The notes: a model not told the origin generated them from the sequence alone. A stretch of DNA of 16,191 nt from Planctomycetota bacterium (GCA_020425885.1 JAGQRA010000317.1:1-16191); one strand, 5' to 3'. Positions 1 to 8,314 are shown, counted from the stretch's first letter. Translations and numbers: made by a program.

Positions 1-1
1 C

Positions 2-2113
2 GTCGGCGAGACTTTCCAAGTCGACGGCACGCTGTCCGTACGCGGTGGCGATGGCGAGCGTGGCACCCAGATCGGTTCGGCGAACGCGCCGAAGGTCGGC
101 GGCTACGGAGCCTGTGGTGGCGGCACCGGCGGCGATGGCTCGCCGAGCACGACGCAGCGTGATCCTCGCGGTGCGACCGGCAACGGCCCGCTCGAAAGGG
201 CCGGTGGCGGTGGCACCGGCGGCGCCTTGTCGTCGTTCGCGGGCTGCAATCGCGGGTCCGGTGGCGGCGGCGGCTCGCTCGCCACCCAGGGCGATCCGTA
301 CTTCCCGGCCAGGACGGTTCCGCCCGGGCAGATCACGACGACACCGACCAACGCAGTCACGATCCTGCCACAGCAGATCGGCGATGGCGGGACCGGTTGC
401 TCCGGCGCCGCCGGCGATGCGACGCGAAGCCTCCCCGCCGGCGCTGCCGGTCCGAAGGTGTTCGTCGATTCGCCCGAGGACAACAACTTCTGGGGCTCGG
501 CGGTCGACTTCAACATCACCGGTCGCCGGCGCATCACCGGTGAGCTTGCCGTGCCGCTCGGCGGCGGCGGTGGCGGTGGCGGCGGCGATCTGTCGTACAA
601 CAACTCCGGCACGATCGACGACCCGAACTTCAACAACGACAGCACCGGCGGTGGTGGCGGCGGCGGTGGCGGCGTGCTCATCGTCAAGGCGCTCGGCGAT
701 ATCATCATCTCCGAGACCGGCACGATCACCGCTGACGGTGGTTCGGGCGGCGGTGGCGAGGTCAATGGTGCCTGCAGCAAGGGCGGCGGCGGTGGCGCCG
801 GCGCCGGCGGCATGGTCATCCTCATGTCGGCGACCAACATCGTGATCAACGTTCACGGCGGCAACTACAGCCAGCGCGACTATGACTTCTCGATCTCGGC
901 GGATGGCGGCATCTGTCGGACCGGCAACGGCCAGGCCCCGCGCGTGCTCAGCAAGTACCCGGCCAATGGTCAGGCCATCGCCTCGGCGAACTTCACCTGG
1001 GAGAAGAACTACGACTTGGCCCCGCTGGGAGGCTTCGGCGGCATGGGCATCGTGCAGCTGATGGCACCGCCCGGCGACAACTCCGATGGCACCAATACGG
1101 TCCTCGACGACCACATCATCCTCTACCGCAACACTTCCCTGTTGGAGTCGACGGCCAAGGTCCAGGCCTTGGCGTGGCGCGGGTTCTACAACTCCCAGGG
1201 TCGCGAAGTCGATGACTCGAACGTCGAGACCAATATCGGTGCCAACGAGGGCGACATCCGTCCATCACCGATCCTGATGCCCACGCCATTCGCCAGCAAG
1301 ACCCGTCTGCGCTCGCACTGGATCGATACCGGTGCCAGTTCGCGCCGGCGGCTGGTCGCCGCGGACGGGCTGGCCCGTGGCAAGGTCGTCGGGGTCGATG
1401 CTCCGGCGGATGGTCCGACCTACGCCTTCGCCGGGACCGTGCCTGGCACCGGCTATGTCGACTACTCCATCGCCGGAGAGCTGGCGACGATCGTTGCGCC
1501 GCCCGTCGGCGCACCGATCGCGGTGCAGTCCGTCGCGACCGAGACCTACCGCGGTGAGGAGGTCTATCAGGTCGAGCTGGCGACGAATGCCCTCGGCACC
1601 GTGGTCGACCTCTACGTGCAGGACGATGCCGAGCTGTTGAACGGCGCCGGCGTGTCCCTCGGCAGTTTCCGCATCGTCCAGCACAGCAACCGCGTGCTGC
1701 GGCTGTCGACCGAGAGTGGAGCCCTGCCGGCTGGTGTCGCCAGCGTGCAGCTGCGTCAACGCTACATCAGCATCGTCACGAATGGCGTTCCCGGTCTGGG
1801 CGGGACCTACCCCGGCAGTGTGCCGCAGACGCGCGTCCCGCAGTCCAATCTGCGCATCGGTTTCGCCTTCCATCAGAACCCGTCGACCACTTCGACCGGG
1901 TCTCGTTACCCCACGACCGAGGGGGAATACCTCTACAACCTGAGTGACTCGCAAGTGCAGACGATCATTCAGGGGATGGCAATGCCGTTCATCCAATACG
2001 ACCTCCTGTTCGATGGCGAGTTCCAGTCCGTGTCGGGGGACCGTCCCCTGCCGCTCGGTCCGGATACGCCCCGTCCGGAGCTGCACTTCTTGCGCGTGCC
2101 ATTCCGCTTCTGA
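2..2113 (+). CDS. Glycine-rich exported/surface protein, 5'-truncated
   Basis: The frame is open from the first bases of the window to a TGA at 2111-2113, so the true start lies upstream and 703 residues are visible. A TTG at 227 could be called as a start, but the same glycine-rich sequence continues before it. Residues about 14-280 are glycine-rich, with Gly runs alternating with short beta-prone stretches such as VLIVKALGDIIISETGTITA, the pattern of glycine-rich parallel beta-repeat surface proteins. The remaining ~420 residues are ordinary beta-rich sequence, with a WIDTGASSRRRL stretch near residue 440 and a C-terminal end TPRPELHFLRVPFRF. No catalytic motif was recognised. The signal peptide would be outside the window, so export is inferred from composition and from the lipoprotein neighbours. 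The next gene starts 181 nt downstream. I am confident of the reading frame and do not know the function. Confidence 0.85.
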   Translation, partial: VGETFQVDGTLSVRGGDGERGTQIGSANAPKVGGYGACGGGTGGDGSPSTTQRDPRGATGNGPLERAGGGGTGGALSSFAGCNRGSGGGGGSLATQGDPYFPARTVPPGQITTTPTNAVTILPQQIGDGGTGCSGAAGDATRSLPAGAAGPKVFVDSPEDNNFWGSAVDFNITGRRRITGELAVPLGGGGGGGGGDLSYNNSGTIDDPNFNNDSTGGGGGGGGGVLIVKALGDIIISETGTITADGGSGGGGEVNGACSKGGGGGAGAGGMVILMSATNIVINVHGGNYSQRDYDFSISADGGICRTGNGQAPRVLSKYPANGQAIASANFTWEKNYDLAPLGGFGGMGIVQLMAPPGDNSDGTNTVLDDHIILYRNTSLLESTAKVQALAWRGFYNSQGREVDDSNVETNIGANEGDIRPSPILMPTPFASKTRLRSHWIDTGASSRRRLVAADGLARGKVVGVDAPADGPTYAFAGTVPGTGYVDYSIAGELATIVAPPVGAPIAVQSVATETYRGEEVYQVELATNALGTVVDLYVQDDAELLNGAGVSLGSFRIVQHSNRVLRLSTESGALPAGVASVQLRQRYISIVTNGVPGLGGTYPGSVPQTRVPQSNLRIGFAFHQNPSTTSTGSRYPTTEGEYLYNLSDSQVQTIIQGMAMPFIQYDLLFDGEFQSVSGDRPLPLGPDTPRPELHFLRVPFRF

Positions 2114-2182
2114 GCGGCTCGGGCACGAGATACCACATCACTTCAAACCTCATGGAAGCAGCAGCGCAACCCGGTGCAGATT

Positions 2183-2208
2183 CGCCGATCCGATGGGATG
2201 GATCGGTG
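2183..2208 (+). terminator. Stem-loop in the gap after the glycine-rich gene
   Basis: CCGATCC (2185-2191) pairs with GGATCGG (2200-2206) around an 8-nt loop. A G-U and a C-G pair extend the stem to 9 bp (2183-2208). It lies about 70 nt after the upstream stop codon and 86 nt before the next start. There is no T-run behind it, so a factor-independent terminator is only a possibility. It could equally be a leader structure of the downstream lipoprotein gene. Confidence 0.3.
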
Positions 2209-2225
2209 TCATTGCGCACTCGCGG

Positions 2226-2256
2226 TTGTCAGGTCCTCCGCTGCTTTTCCTACCGA
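2226..2256 (+). promoter_or_regulatory. Weak candidate promoter for the large lipoprotein gene
   Basis: TTGTCA at 2226-2231 matches the sigma-70 -35 consensus at 5 of 6 positions. The best -10-like hexamer is TACCGA at 2251-2256, 19 nt away, which is a poor match. It would start transcription roughly 30 nt before the ATG at 2295. The spacing and the weak -10 make this tentative. Confidence 0.15.
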
Positions 2257-2294
2257 TGAATCACACGACTGAGTTCCAGAGCAGGGTGACTGAA

Positions 2295-5200
2295 ATGAAG
2301 CAAGCCCGCACAGACAGGTTCTCGCTGTTTTCGCTTGTGGCGTTCCTGGCCGCTTTCTCCGCCTGTGGTGGAGGCAAGCCCGTTGGCACGGTGGGCCCGG
2401 ATGCACAGAAGGTGGAGCTGACGGGCATTCAACTCGGACGCCTGGTGGACATCTTCTCCTACCAGCGCATCGACGAAGGCGACCCCGATCGGCGCCGGCG
2501 TTCGAACCGCAAGTTGGAGCTCGTGGCCGAGAACGTCGTGATCAACCCGAATGTCGGCAGCGACAGTCTCTTCGACGCCTCCGGAGAGGAGGTGCCGACG
2601 GCGAACTTCGAGCTGCGGCCATTCGACAAGACGGTCGGCCACGAAGAGCTCGTCATCCTGTGGGACAATCGTGCTGGCGATGAGAAGGCCCGGTTCGATA
2701 GCGCCCTGGCCGTTTGTCAGACCGGCCTGGTCGAACTGGCTCCGGCCTATCGCGGCCAGAACACGCACCTGCGCCCGGTGCCGGTGGTGCCGCGCAATGC
2801 CGCTCTGAAGCTCCAGTTCAGCGGTGACATCCACGTCACCGACAACTTCTTCTCGATCAATCCGTCGGCGCTGCAGCTGCTCGAGCTCAAGGGCGATCCT
2901 GCGGTCGTCGGGGCGGCCAACGCGTTCCGGATCCTGCCCTATCGTGTGATCAACAAGGGCACGCATCTGATCCTCGACACCACGATCCTGGGCGGCGAAG
3001 GCCCGCAGTCGAGCCCTGGTCTGCCGCAGTCGAGCGACATGGTCACGGCCAACATCCGCGTCGCGATTCCTTCGCGCGGTTCGGTCGTCTCGTCCTTCTA
3101 CGTCAAGGAAGACTCGATCGCGCAGCTCAACGGGGTCGACAGTGCGAACCGGAACGCTGTGATCCGCGACTTCCGCTCGGGTAACTACCAGGATGGTACG
3201 TCTGGCAAGCTGCCGGATGCCGAGAAGCCGATGATCGTCGGCAGCCTCGCCATGGGCATCACCGCCATCGATCCGATCAACAGGACCGTGACGCTGAACA
3301 AGCGCGAGCACTTCGTGCCGATCCGCGGGCGCTACCCGTTCGTCGACGGCCCGCTGCGCGGCAACGACATCCCGACCGGGCCCGTTGCCGTGCCGACCCT
3401 GAGGCCGCTGCGCTCGGGCGACATCCTGACCCAGGATCTGCTGGTCGACATGCCGGACGGCACCATCGAGAAGGTGACCGTGCGCGCCGAGATCCTGCAG
3501 AACATGGCGATCGGCGCCGTGATTGGTGGCCCGATTCCGGTCGGGCTCATCGCCGGTGGCGCTCCGGGCGAGGAGCAGGGCCAGATGTTGCCCACCGCGA
3601 CCGTGCGCGTCGCTTCGCTGGAGGGTGGTCGCGACTCGCTCGGACGGGTCCACTCCTTCCAGGATTCGTCGACGCCCGAAGGCCGCGACTGCGTGCTGCG
3701 CGCACTCTACTACGAAGACGTGCCGTTCGGATCCGGCGGGCAGGGCGTGTCCGATGCCGATTGGCGCCATGAGTTCCTGCGCGCCGAGCCGAAGCCACAG
3801 GTTCCGTCGGGCGCGCCAGGCACGCCCCTCAACTACCTCGATCCGCTGTCCTCGGTCGCGATCGAGTTCACCAAGCCGGTCGACTTCGAGCAGCTCGACA
3901 ACACGGCCAACCTGTTGCTGACCAGCATGTCGATCGGGGTCGAATCCTTCAGCGAGCAGCTGACGGAGCCCAAGCGCGCTACCGCCCGCGTGGTCCAGAC
4001 CCGTCTCGCCGACCTCGGCGGCGACGGCACGGTGTTGCGCCTGCAGCCGCCGATGGGATTCCATCACGTCACCGGCACCGCGGAGGTCTATGCCTTCCAC
4101 GTCAAGCTCGGCTCGGATGGCGTGCTCGACCTCGGTGGCAATGAGATCGATGTCTACGGTGACCCGACGAGCCCCGACGACAGCTGGTCGGTCGACATCT
4201 CGATCAAGGCGTCCGCGGACGAGAACCTCATCGGTTGGAAGCAGTACCTGTTCAACAACTCGGACGAAGACGGCTCGCTGCCGGGTTCGGTCGACATGTT
4301 CGGTCAGTTCCGTCTACAGGACGGGCGTCTGCTCGGTGCCACCGGTGTTCGCTTCAGCCGCAGTGCCGACAGCCAGAACCTCGGCGGGATCAGCCGCATC
4401 CATCGTGGCGAGTGCTGGGATCCGAACCTCGATCCGACCGTGTCCAATCTGCCGCCGACCTACCCGCAGGGTGTGCCGGCGGCGCCGACGGACAACACCG
4501 GCGCGCCGCACCAGGGTTTCCTCTACTGGAATCCGCACTTCTTCGATCAGGTGTTCCCGCCGGCGGTGCCGCACGTCTACGAGTACTGGACATTGCTGCC
4601 GCAGAATGTCGGTCGCGTTGCCGAGCCGCTGAACCCGAAGGGGTCGCGCATGCAGATGCGCTACATCGAGGACGACTTCACCCTCGACTACCACCAGGCG
4701 GCCGAGTTCGGCATCGATGTCGACCAGCTCTACTGGTCGCCGTTCAACGACGAGACCGTCTTCTATGACGTCTTCGATCGGATGTCGATGTATCTCTCGC
4801 ACGCCAACAAGCGCCCTGACGAGTTCTTCGAGGTCGTGCCGGGTGACCAGGGTGATCCGAATGCGGTGCCGCCCGTGCCGCCCGTGCCGCCAGGTTGCAA
4901 CTTCATGTGCCCGTGCGTGAGCAGCGCGCTGTCGACGGTCTTCGCCGACAACGTGCTCGAGGGCACCGAGCAGGTGCCGGTCTTCGAGGACGTTGTCTAC
5001 GAGGTCAACCCGAACACCGCGTTCCGCAACGAATGGGGCGTCAAGTACGTGCCGTTCCCTCGTTTCGACCGCAGCTACACCTGGCGTGATTCGCGTCTGG
5101 TCACGGTCGATGCGAGCGGCGAGGTGATCGGACTCGGCGGTGCTCAGGCTCCGGCCGACCCCGAACCCAACAACGACTTCACGGCTCGCATCAGTTCGCC

Positions 5201-6278
5201 GTGGGTCACGGACGATCCGCCGGAGAACTTCATCCGGGCCGGTCTGCCGCTGTGGTGCATCGACGAAGGCGACTTCAAGGGCGATCAGCGTCACGATCAC
5301 GATCCGATCGCTCTGCCGTTGCTCGTCGACTTCCACGTGTTCGCCGACAGCGCCGTGAACGGCCTGGCCGCGGGCTCCAACTCGTTCCAGGTCGCGACGC
5401 TCGGTGGCCCCAGCAACGGCAACCCGGCCGTCAGCGGTTACTACGACACGCTGCCCGCCGGCTGCAATCCGATCCGGCCGCCGTGGCCGTCGACGCGCGC
5501 CCATGCCACGGGTGGGACGTCGCTGGTCGGCAACTACCCGATCGAGATCGATCCGTCGAATCAGCTGACTGCCCAGGTCAGCATCCTCAAGGATGCCGGT
5601 CTCGGCGACATCAACACCGCCCGCTTCGCCGCACCGCCGCGCGATGGCATGCTGCACTGGGCACATGCCGACTTCGTGCGTGAGGTCTCGACGGTGACCT
5701 TCGGCTTCATCGATACGCTGAAGCCGCAGTGGGCCAAGCTCGTCGTCTATCAGGGTGGCGTGCCCGACGTGCAGGAATCGACCGGCTTCCCTGATCTGGA
5801 AGCGGTGAACCCGAGCCTGCGCATCAGCGACTTCGTGACCCAACTCGATCCGCCCCAGGGCCGGCAGCCGTCCGGCACGTCGGTCCTGCTCGAGATCCGC
5901 GGCGCCGAGTCGTTCGACAACGACAACGAGCTCTACAACCCGCTCTTCGCGGAGGACGGCGAGACCGCGAGCGACCAGTTCGACGAGCGGGGCAATATCC
6001 TCAATCCCAACTACGCGTGCGAGGCCTATCGTTACTCGCAGGCCAACCACAGCGAAGGCCTGTATGGCGGCCGCGACACGCCTCGCGTCACCGCTGGTGG
6101 GCTGACCCGCTACGTGACCGAGGACCAGCTGAGCCAGATTCGCGATCCCGCGACGGGCCTGCTGCCGCGCTTCCTGAATCTGCGCCTGGTGATGACCAAC
6201 AACACCGATGTGACGCCGGCGTTGTCGCCGTCGCTGCGGAGCATGGGCATCGTCTACCGCGTGCAGCGGACCCAGTAG
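2295..6278 (+). CDS. Very large Ig-like-domain lipoprotein (1327 aa)
   Basis: This is a secreted, lipid-anchored protein of unknown function. The start at 2295 is chosen because it gives a compact lipoprotein signal peptide: positive residues at K2, R5 and R8, a hydrophobic core at 9-21, and FSA-C24 followed by GGG. An AGGGTG ribosome-binding-like site lies 6 nt upstream. An in-frame ATG at 2256 would add 13 polar residues in front of that signal and is less likely. Two stretches resemble bacterial Ig-like (SbsA/Big_5) modules: around residues 155-255 (NAALKLQFSGDIHVTDN) and around 505-625 (SSVAIEFTKPVDF, ending DLGGNEIDVYGD). Residues 858-874 hold VPPVPPVPP followed by a cysteine cluster CNFMCPC. 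The C-terminus ends SPSLRSMGIVYRVQRTQ, similar to both neighbouring genes. No enzyme motif is visible. A structural surface protein is the best inference. Confidence 0.85.
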   Translation: MKQARTDRFSLFSLVAFLAAFSACGGGKPVGTVGPDAQKVELTGIQLGRLVDIFSYQRIDEGDPDRRRRSNRKLELVAENVVINPNVGSDSLFDASGEEVPTANFELRPFDKTVGHEELVILWDNRAGDEKARFDSALAVCQTGLVELAPAYRGQNTHLRPVPVVPRNAALKLQFSGDIHVTDNFFSINPSALQLLELKGDPAVVGAANAFRILPYRVINKGTHLILDTTILGGEGPQSSPGLPQSSDMVTANIRVAIPSRGSVVSSFYVKEDSIAQLNGVDSANRNAVIRDFRSGNYQDGTSGKLPDAEKPMIVGSLAMGITAIDPINRTVTLNKREHFVPIRGRYPFVDGPLRGNDIPTGPVAVPTLRPLRSGDILTQDLLVDMPDGTIEKVTVRAEILQNMAIGAVIGGPIPVGLIAGGAPGEEQGQMLPTATVRVASLEGGRDSLGRVHSFQDSSTPEGRDCVLRALYYEDVPFGSGGQGVSDADWRHEFLRAEPKPQVPSGAPGTPLNYLDPLSSVAIEFTKPVDFEQLDNTANLLLTSMSIGVESFSEQLTEPKRATARVVQTRLADLGGDGTVLRLQPPMGFHHVTGTAEVYAFHVKLGSDGVLDLGGNEIDVYGDPTSPDDSWSVDISIKASADENLIGWKQYLFNNSDEDGSLPGSVDMFGQFRLQDGRLLGATGVRFSRSADSQNLGGISRIHRGECWDPNLDPTVSNLPPTYPQGVPAAPTDNTGAPHQGFLYWNPHFFDQVFPPAVPHVYEYWTLLPQNVGRVAEPLNPKGSRMQMRYIEDDFTLDYHQAAEFGIDVDQLYWSPFNDETVFYDVFDRMSMYLSHANKRPDEFFEVVPGDQGDPNAVPPVPPVPPGCNFMCPCVSSALSTVFADNVLEGTEQVPVFEDVVYEVNPNTAFRNEWGVKYVPFPRFDRSYTWRDSRLVTVDASGEVIGLGGAQAPADPEPNNDFTARISSPWVTDDPPENFIRAGLPLWCIDEGDFKGDQRHDHDPIALPLLVDFHVFADSAVNGLAAGSNSFQVATLGGPSNGNPAVSGYYDTLPAGCNPIRPPWPSTRAHATGGTSLVGNYPIEIDPSNQLTAQVSILKDAGLGDINTARFAAPPRDGMLHWAHADFVREVSTVTFGFIDTLKPQWAKLVVYQGGVPDVQESTGFPDLEAVNPSLRISDFVTQLDPPQGRQPSGTSVLLEIRGAESFDNDNELYNPLFAEDGETASDQFDERGNILNPNYACEAYRYSQANHSEGLYGGRDTPRVTAGGLTRYVTEDQLSQIRDPATGLLPRFLNLRLVMTNNTDVTPALSPSLRSMGIVYRVQRTQ
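4866..4892 (+). repeat. Three tandem 9-bp units encoding VPP-VPP-VPP
   Basis: The 9-bp unit GTGCCGCCC occurs three times in a row, the last ending in A instead of C, inside the large lipoprotein gene. It encodes a proline-rich linker (residues 858-866) directly before the CNFMCPC cysteine cluster. In-frame short tandem units of this kind can change copy number without breaking the frame. Confidence 0.8.
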
Positions 6279-6301
6279 CCGCGCGCAGCGGACCCAGTAG
6301 C
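6257..6301 (+). repeat. 22-bp tandem duplication across a stop codon
   Basis: The last 22 bp of the large lipoprotein gene (6257-6278, ending in its TAG) are repeated immediately at 6279-6300 with one substitution (T6262 versus C6284). The shared core is GCAGCGGACCCAGTAGC at 6263-6279 and 6285-6301. Because the stop codon lies at the end of the first copy, the second copy is untranslated and carries a second TAG. It looks like a recent slippage or duplication event. Confidence 0.8.
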
Positions 6302-6342
6302 ACTGCGTCGCCGCAACGCGGCGTCCCGGGCCGTGAGGCAGG

Positions 6343-6375
6343 GCAAGGAGCGCCGGCATGGCCGGCGCTCCTTGC
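6343..6375 (+). terminator. Perfect 15-bp inverted repeat between two lipoprotein genes
   Basis: GCAAGGAGCGCCGGC (6343-6357) and GCCGGCGCTCCTTGC (6361-6375) are exact reverse complements separated by ATG. In RNA this would be a very stable GC-rich hairpin, with the innermost pairs probably opened to give a larger loop. It sits 64 nt after the stop of the large lipoprotein gene. It is not followed by a T-run, so it is a strong hairpin of terminator or mRNA-stabilising type rather than a textbook intrinsic terminator. A smaller stem, CGCCGC-AAC-GCGGCG (6309-6323), precedes it. Confidence 0.5.
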
Positions 6376-6423
6376 ATGTACGGGGAGCGTGCATGGTCCT
6401 CGCCCGTCGGGGCCCTGCACCGG

Positions 6424-6440
6424 TAGAATCCCGATCACCA
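6424..6440 (+). promoter_or_regulatory. -10-like TAGAAT just upstream of a start codon
   Basis: TAGAAT at 6424-6429 differs from TATAAT by one base and is preceded by G (GTAGAAT). It ends 10 nt before the ATG at 6440, so transcription would begin at or very near the start codon. No Shine-Dalgarno sequence is present between it and the ATG. This arrangement fits a leaderless or near-leaderless mRNA. No good -35 hexamer was found at the usual distance. Confidence 0.35.
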
Positions 6441-8314
6441 TGGTACGCGTCAGCGCACGAATATGGCCGCTCGCCCTCGGACTGCTGGGGGCATGCTGGC
6501 ACGCGACCACGACGGCTCCGTCGCCGTTCCAGGTCGTCCGTGTGTCGCCCGACGTGGCCGCCGGTGACGAGCCGCTGCTGCTGAACGACAGCATCACGGT
6601 CTACTTCTCGGCGCCGCTGGATCCGATCAGCGTGACGGATGTCTCCGTTGCGATCACCGACGCCGACAAGCACGCCGTTCCGGGCACTCTCAAGAGCGGC
6701 TCGAACTGGGTCTCGTTCTCGCCCGAGCCACCACTCAGGCCCGATCTCGAAGACGGTTCGTTCCTGGCCGGCGAAACCTACCGCCTCGTCATCTACGGCT
6801 ACCCGCGCGCCGACGGCGTGAGGGCCGCAGACGGTCGCCTGCTGGCAGACACCTATCCGTACGAGCTGCGCATGGCCGCTGCCGGCCCGTATCGCAGCGC
6901 GCACATGTCGTTGCCGGCGCCGCTGCGTCCGCCGAGCACGGACATTCCCTTCCTGTTGCGCGGCTACGAAGTGCCGCAGCAGCTGCCGGTGGATGCGCCG
7001 CGACTGCGCCTGCACTTCACCTTGCCGGTGTTGCCGCCGAGCGCGACTGCCGATGCGTTCGTGGTTCAGCTCGCCGCCCGGGGCAGCCTGTGGCGCATCG
7101 AACCGCGCAACGTGCGCGTCGTCAGCTCGCCGCGACTGGACCAGTATCTCGGCGCGACGATCGAGATCGACCTCGGCAGCGAACCGCGCATCTTCGGCAC
7201 CGACTCGACCATGGCGCTCGAGGTCGGAGACCTGCTCTATGTCGCGCTCGTCGACGGCGACCACGCATTGCGGGACCTCGGGGGCAACGCCGTGCTGCCA
7301 GCGGTACACCAGTGCTGGAGCGTGGTGTCGGGTTCATCGCTGTCCCTGCTCGCGTGGCCAGCGGAAGAAGGCGGCGCGGGCGGCGACGATCCGCTCTGGC
7401 CTGGCTTCGAATCGCTCTGGGGGCTGGTGCGGCCGAGGGTCCGGGTCGAGGCCGGCGACGGCAGTCTCGGCCTGTTCCGGCCGCAGCGGGACATCGTGCT
7501 GCGGCCCGGTCAGTCGTTCGATCGCGGCGACGGGGTCATGGTGCAGAGCCTCGGCTCGCAGTTCCCGTTCCTCGCCATCGACATCCCTGCCCACGTTCGC
7601 GTCCGCGTCGAAGGACGTGGCACGCAGCTGCTTGCCTGCGGCGGCATCCGGGTGGCAGGCGTGCTCGAACTCGAAGGTGCGTCCGCCGAACTGCCGATGG
7701 GGCAGCACGGGATCCAGCACGGGATCGCCGCCAGGGAACTGCTCGAACTCGCGCCGGCCGCCGTCGTGGCCGCGGGCGACATCCTGATCGAGGGTGCGAT
7801 CGTGACCGGGGTCGAGCTGCCGCCGAACCAGACGGCGCTGACCCTGGCCTGTGCCGGTCGCATCCATATCCTCGGCGAGTTGCCCTACAACACGATCCTG
7901 GCGGTGGAGAGCCCTGCCGACCGCAGTCGGCCCGCCAACAAGATCCTCGGCGCCAGGGGGCAGACGTTCCTGCGATCCACCGCCTTCGAGTACGGGGTCG
8001 CGTCTGGCCTCGACTTCGCCGCCAAGGCATGCACGTCCTGGAGTCGCATGCCCGCCGATCGCGATGGCGGCTTCTTGCATCTGAGCGGGGCCGGCCCCGG
8101 TATCCGCGTGGCCTGGCAGACGGTTCCGGCCGATCCGCTGGACCCGGAGAGGCCCGACTTCCGCCGCGAACGGGTGTCGCGGCCGAAGGCGGTCCAGGAC
8201 GGCGATTGGGTCCCCGTCGAACCCGGGAGCTACATCCGATTCACGGTCGAGGCCGACCTCGGTGGCGGCGCGGCGCCACCGCAGATGGAAGGGCTGCGAC
8301 TGGCCGGTCGCTGA
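6440..8314 (+). CDS. Ig-like-domain lipoprotein with C-terminal beta-repeat region (624 aa)
   Basis: The start at 6440 gives a short lipoprotein signal peptide (MVRVSARIWPLALGLLGAC) with a good lipobox LGA-C19, so the mature protein should be lipid-anchored. Residues about 30-150 look like an SbsA/Big_5 Ig-like module: VVRVSP at the start, then SITVYFSAPLDPISV, then the FSPEPPL and YRLVIYG strands. A second, similar module spans about 175-300 (PRLRLHFTLPVLPPS, ending LRDLGGNAVLP). Residues about 375-490 carry repeated short strands (VRVRVEG, GGIRVAGVLELEGA, GDILIEGAIV, GRIHILGEL), a glycine-poor echo of the beta-repeats in the gene at the window start. The C-terminal 27 residues begin YIRFTVEAD and end PPQMEGLRLAGR, matching the style of the two upstream genes. 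No catalytic motif was seen. A surface structural role is inferred. Confidence 0.85.
   Translation: MVRVSARIWPLALGLLGACWHATTTAPSPFQVVRVSPDVAAGDEPLLLNDSITVYFSAPLDPISVTDVSVAITDADKHAVPGTLKSGSNWVSFSPEPPLRPDLEDGSFLAGETYRLVIYGYPRADGVRAADGRLLADTYPYELRMAAAGPYRSAHMSLPAPLRPPSTDIPFLLRGYEVPQQLPVDAPRLRLHFTLPVLPPSATADAFVVQLAARGSLWRIEPRNVRVVSSPRLDQYLGATIEIDLGSEPRIFGTDSTMALEVGDLLYVALVDGDHALRDLGGNAVLPAVHQCWSVVSGSSLSLLAWPAEEGGAGGDDPLWPGFESLWGLVRPRVRVEAGDGSLGLFRPQRDIVLRPGQSFDRGDGVMVQSLGSQFPFLAIDIPAHVRVRVEGRGTQLLACGGIRVAGVLELEGASAELPMGQHGIQHGIAARELLELAPAAVVAAGDILIEGAIVTGVELPPNQTALTLACAGRIHILGELPYNTILAVESPADRSRPANKILGARGQTFLRSTAFEYGVASGLDFAAKACTSWSRMPADRDGGFLHLSGAGPGIRVAWQTVPADPLDPERPDFRRERVSRPKAVQDGDWVPVEPGSYIRFTVEADLGGGAAPPQMEGLRLAGR
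7703..7726 (+). repeat. 12-bp tandem duplication encoding QHGI-QHGI
   Basis: CAGCACGGGATC is present twice in a row inside the beta-repeat region of the lipoprotein gene. It duplicates four residues in frame. It is small but exact, and looks like a recent slippage event. Confidence 0.75.

Noticed and set aside
45..845. 266-codon plus-strand open frame in another frame over the glycine-rich gene
   Set aside because: Arg/Ala/Ser-rich product generated by GGC/GGT repeats read out of frame. The glycine-rich frame is open from the window start and continues for 2.1 kb.
2250..6377. Two long minus-strand open frames (616 and 687 codons) opposite the large lipoprotein gene
   Set aside because: The plus-strand gene has a lipoprotein signal peptide and Ig-like modules. 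The minus frames have shadow-type composition.
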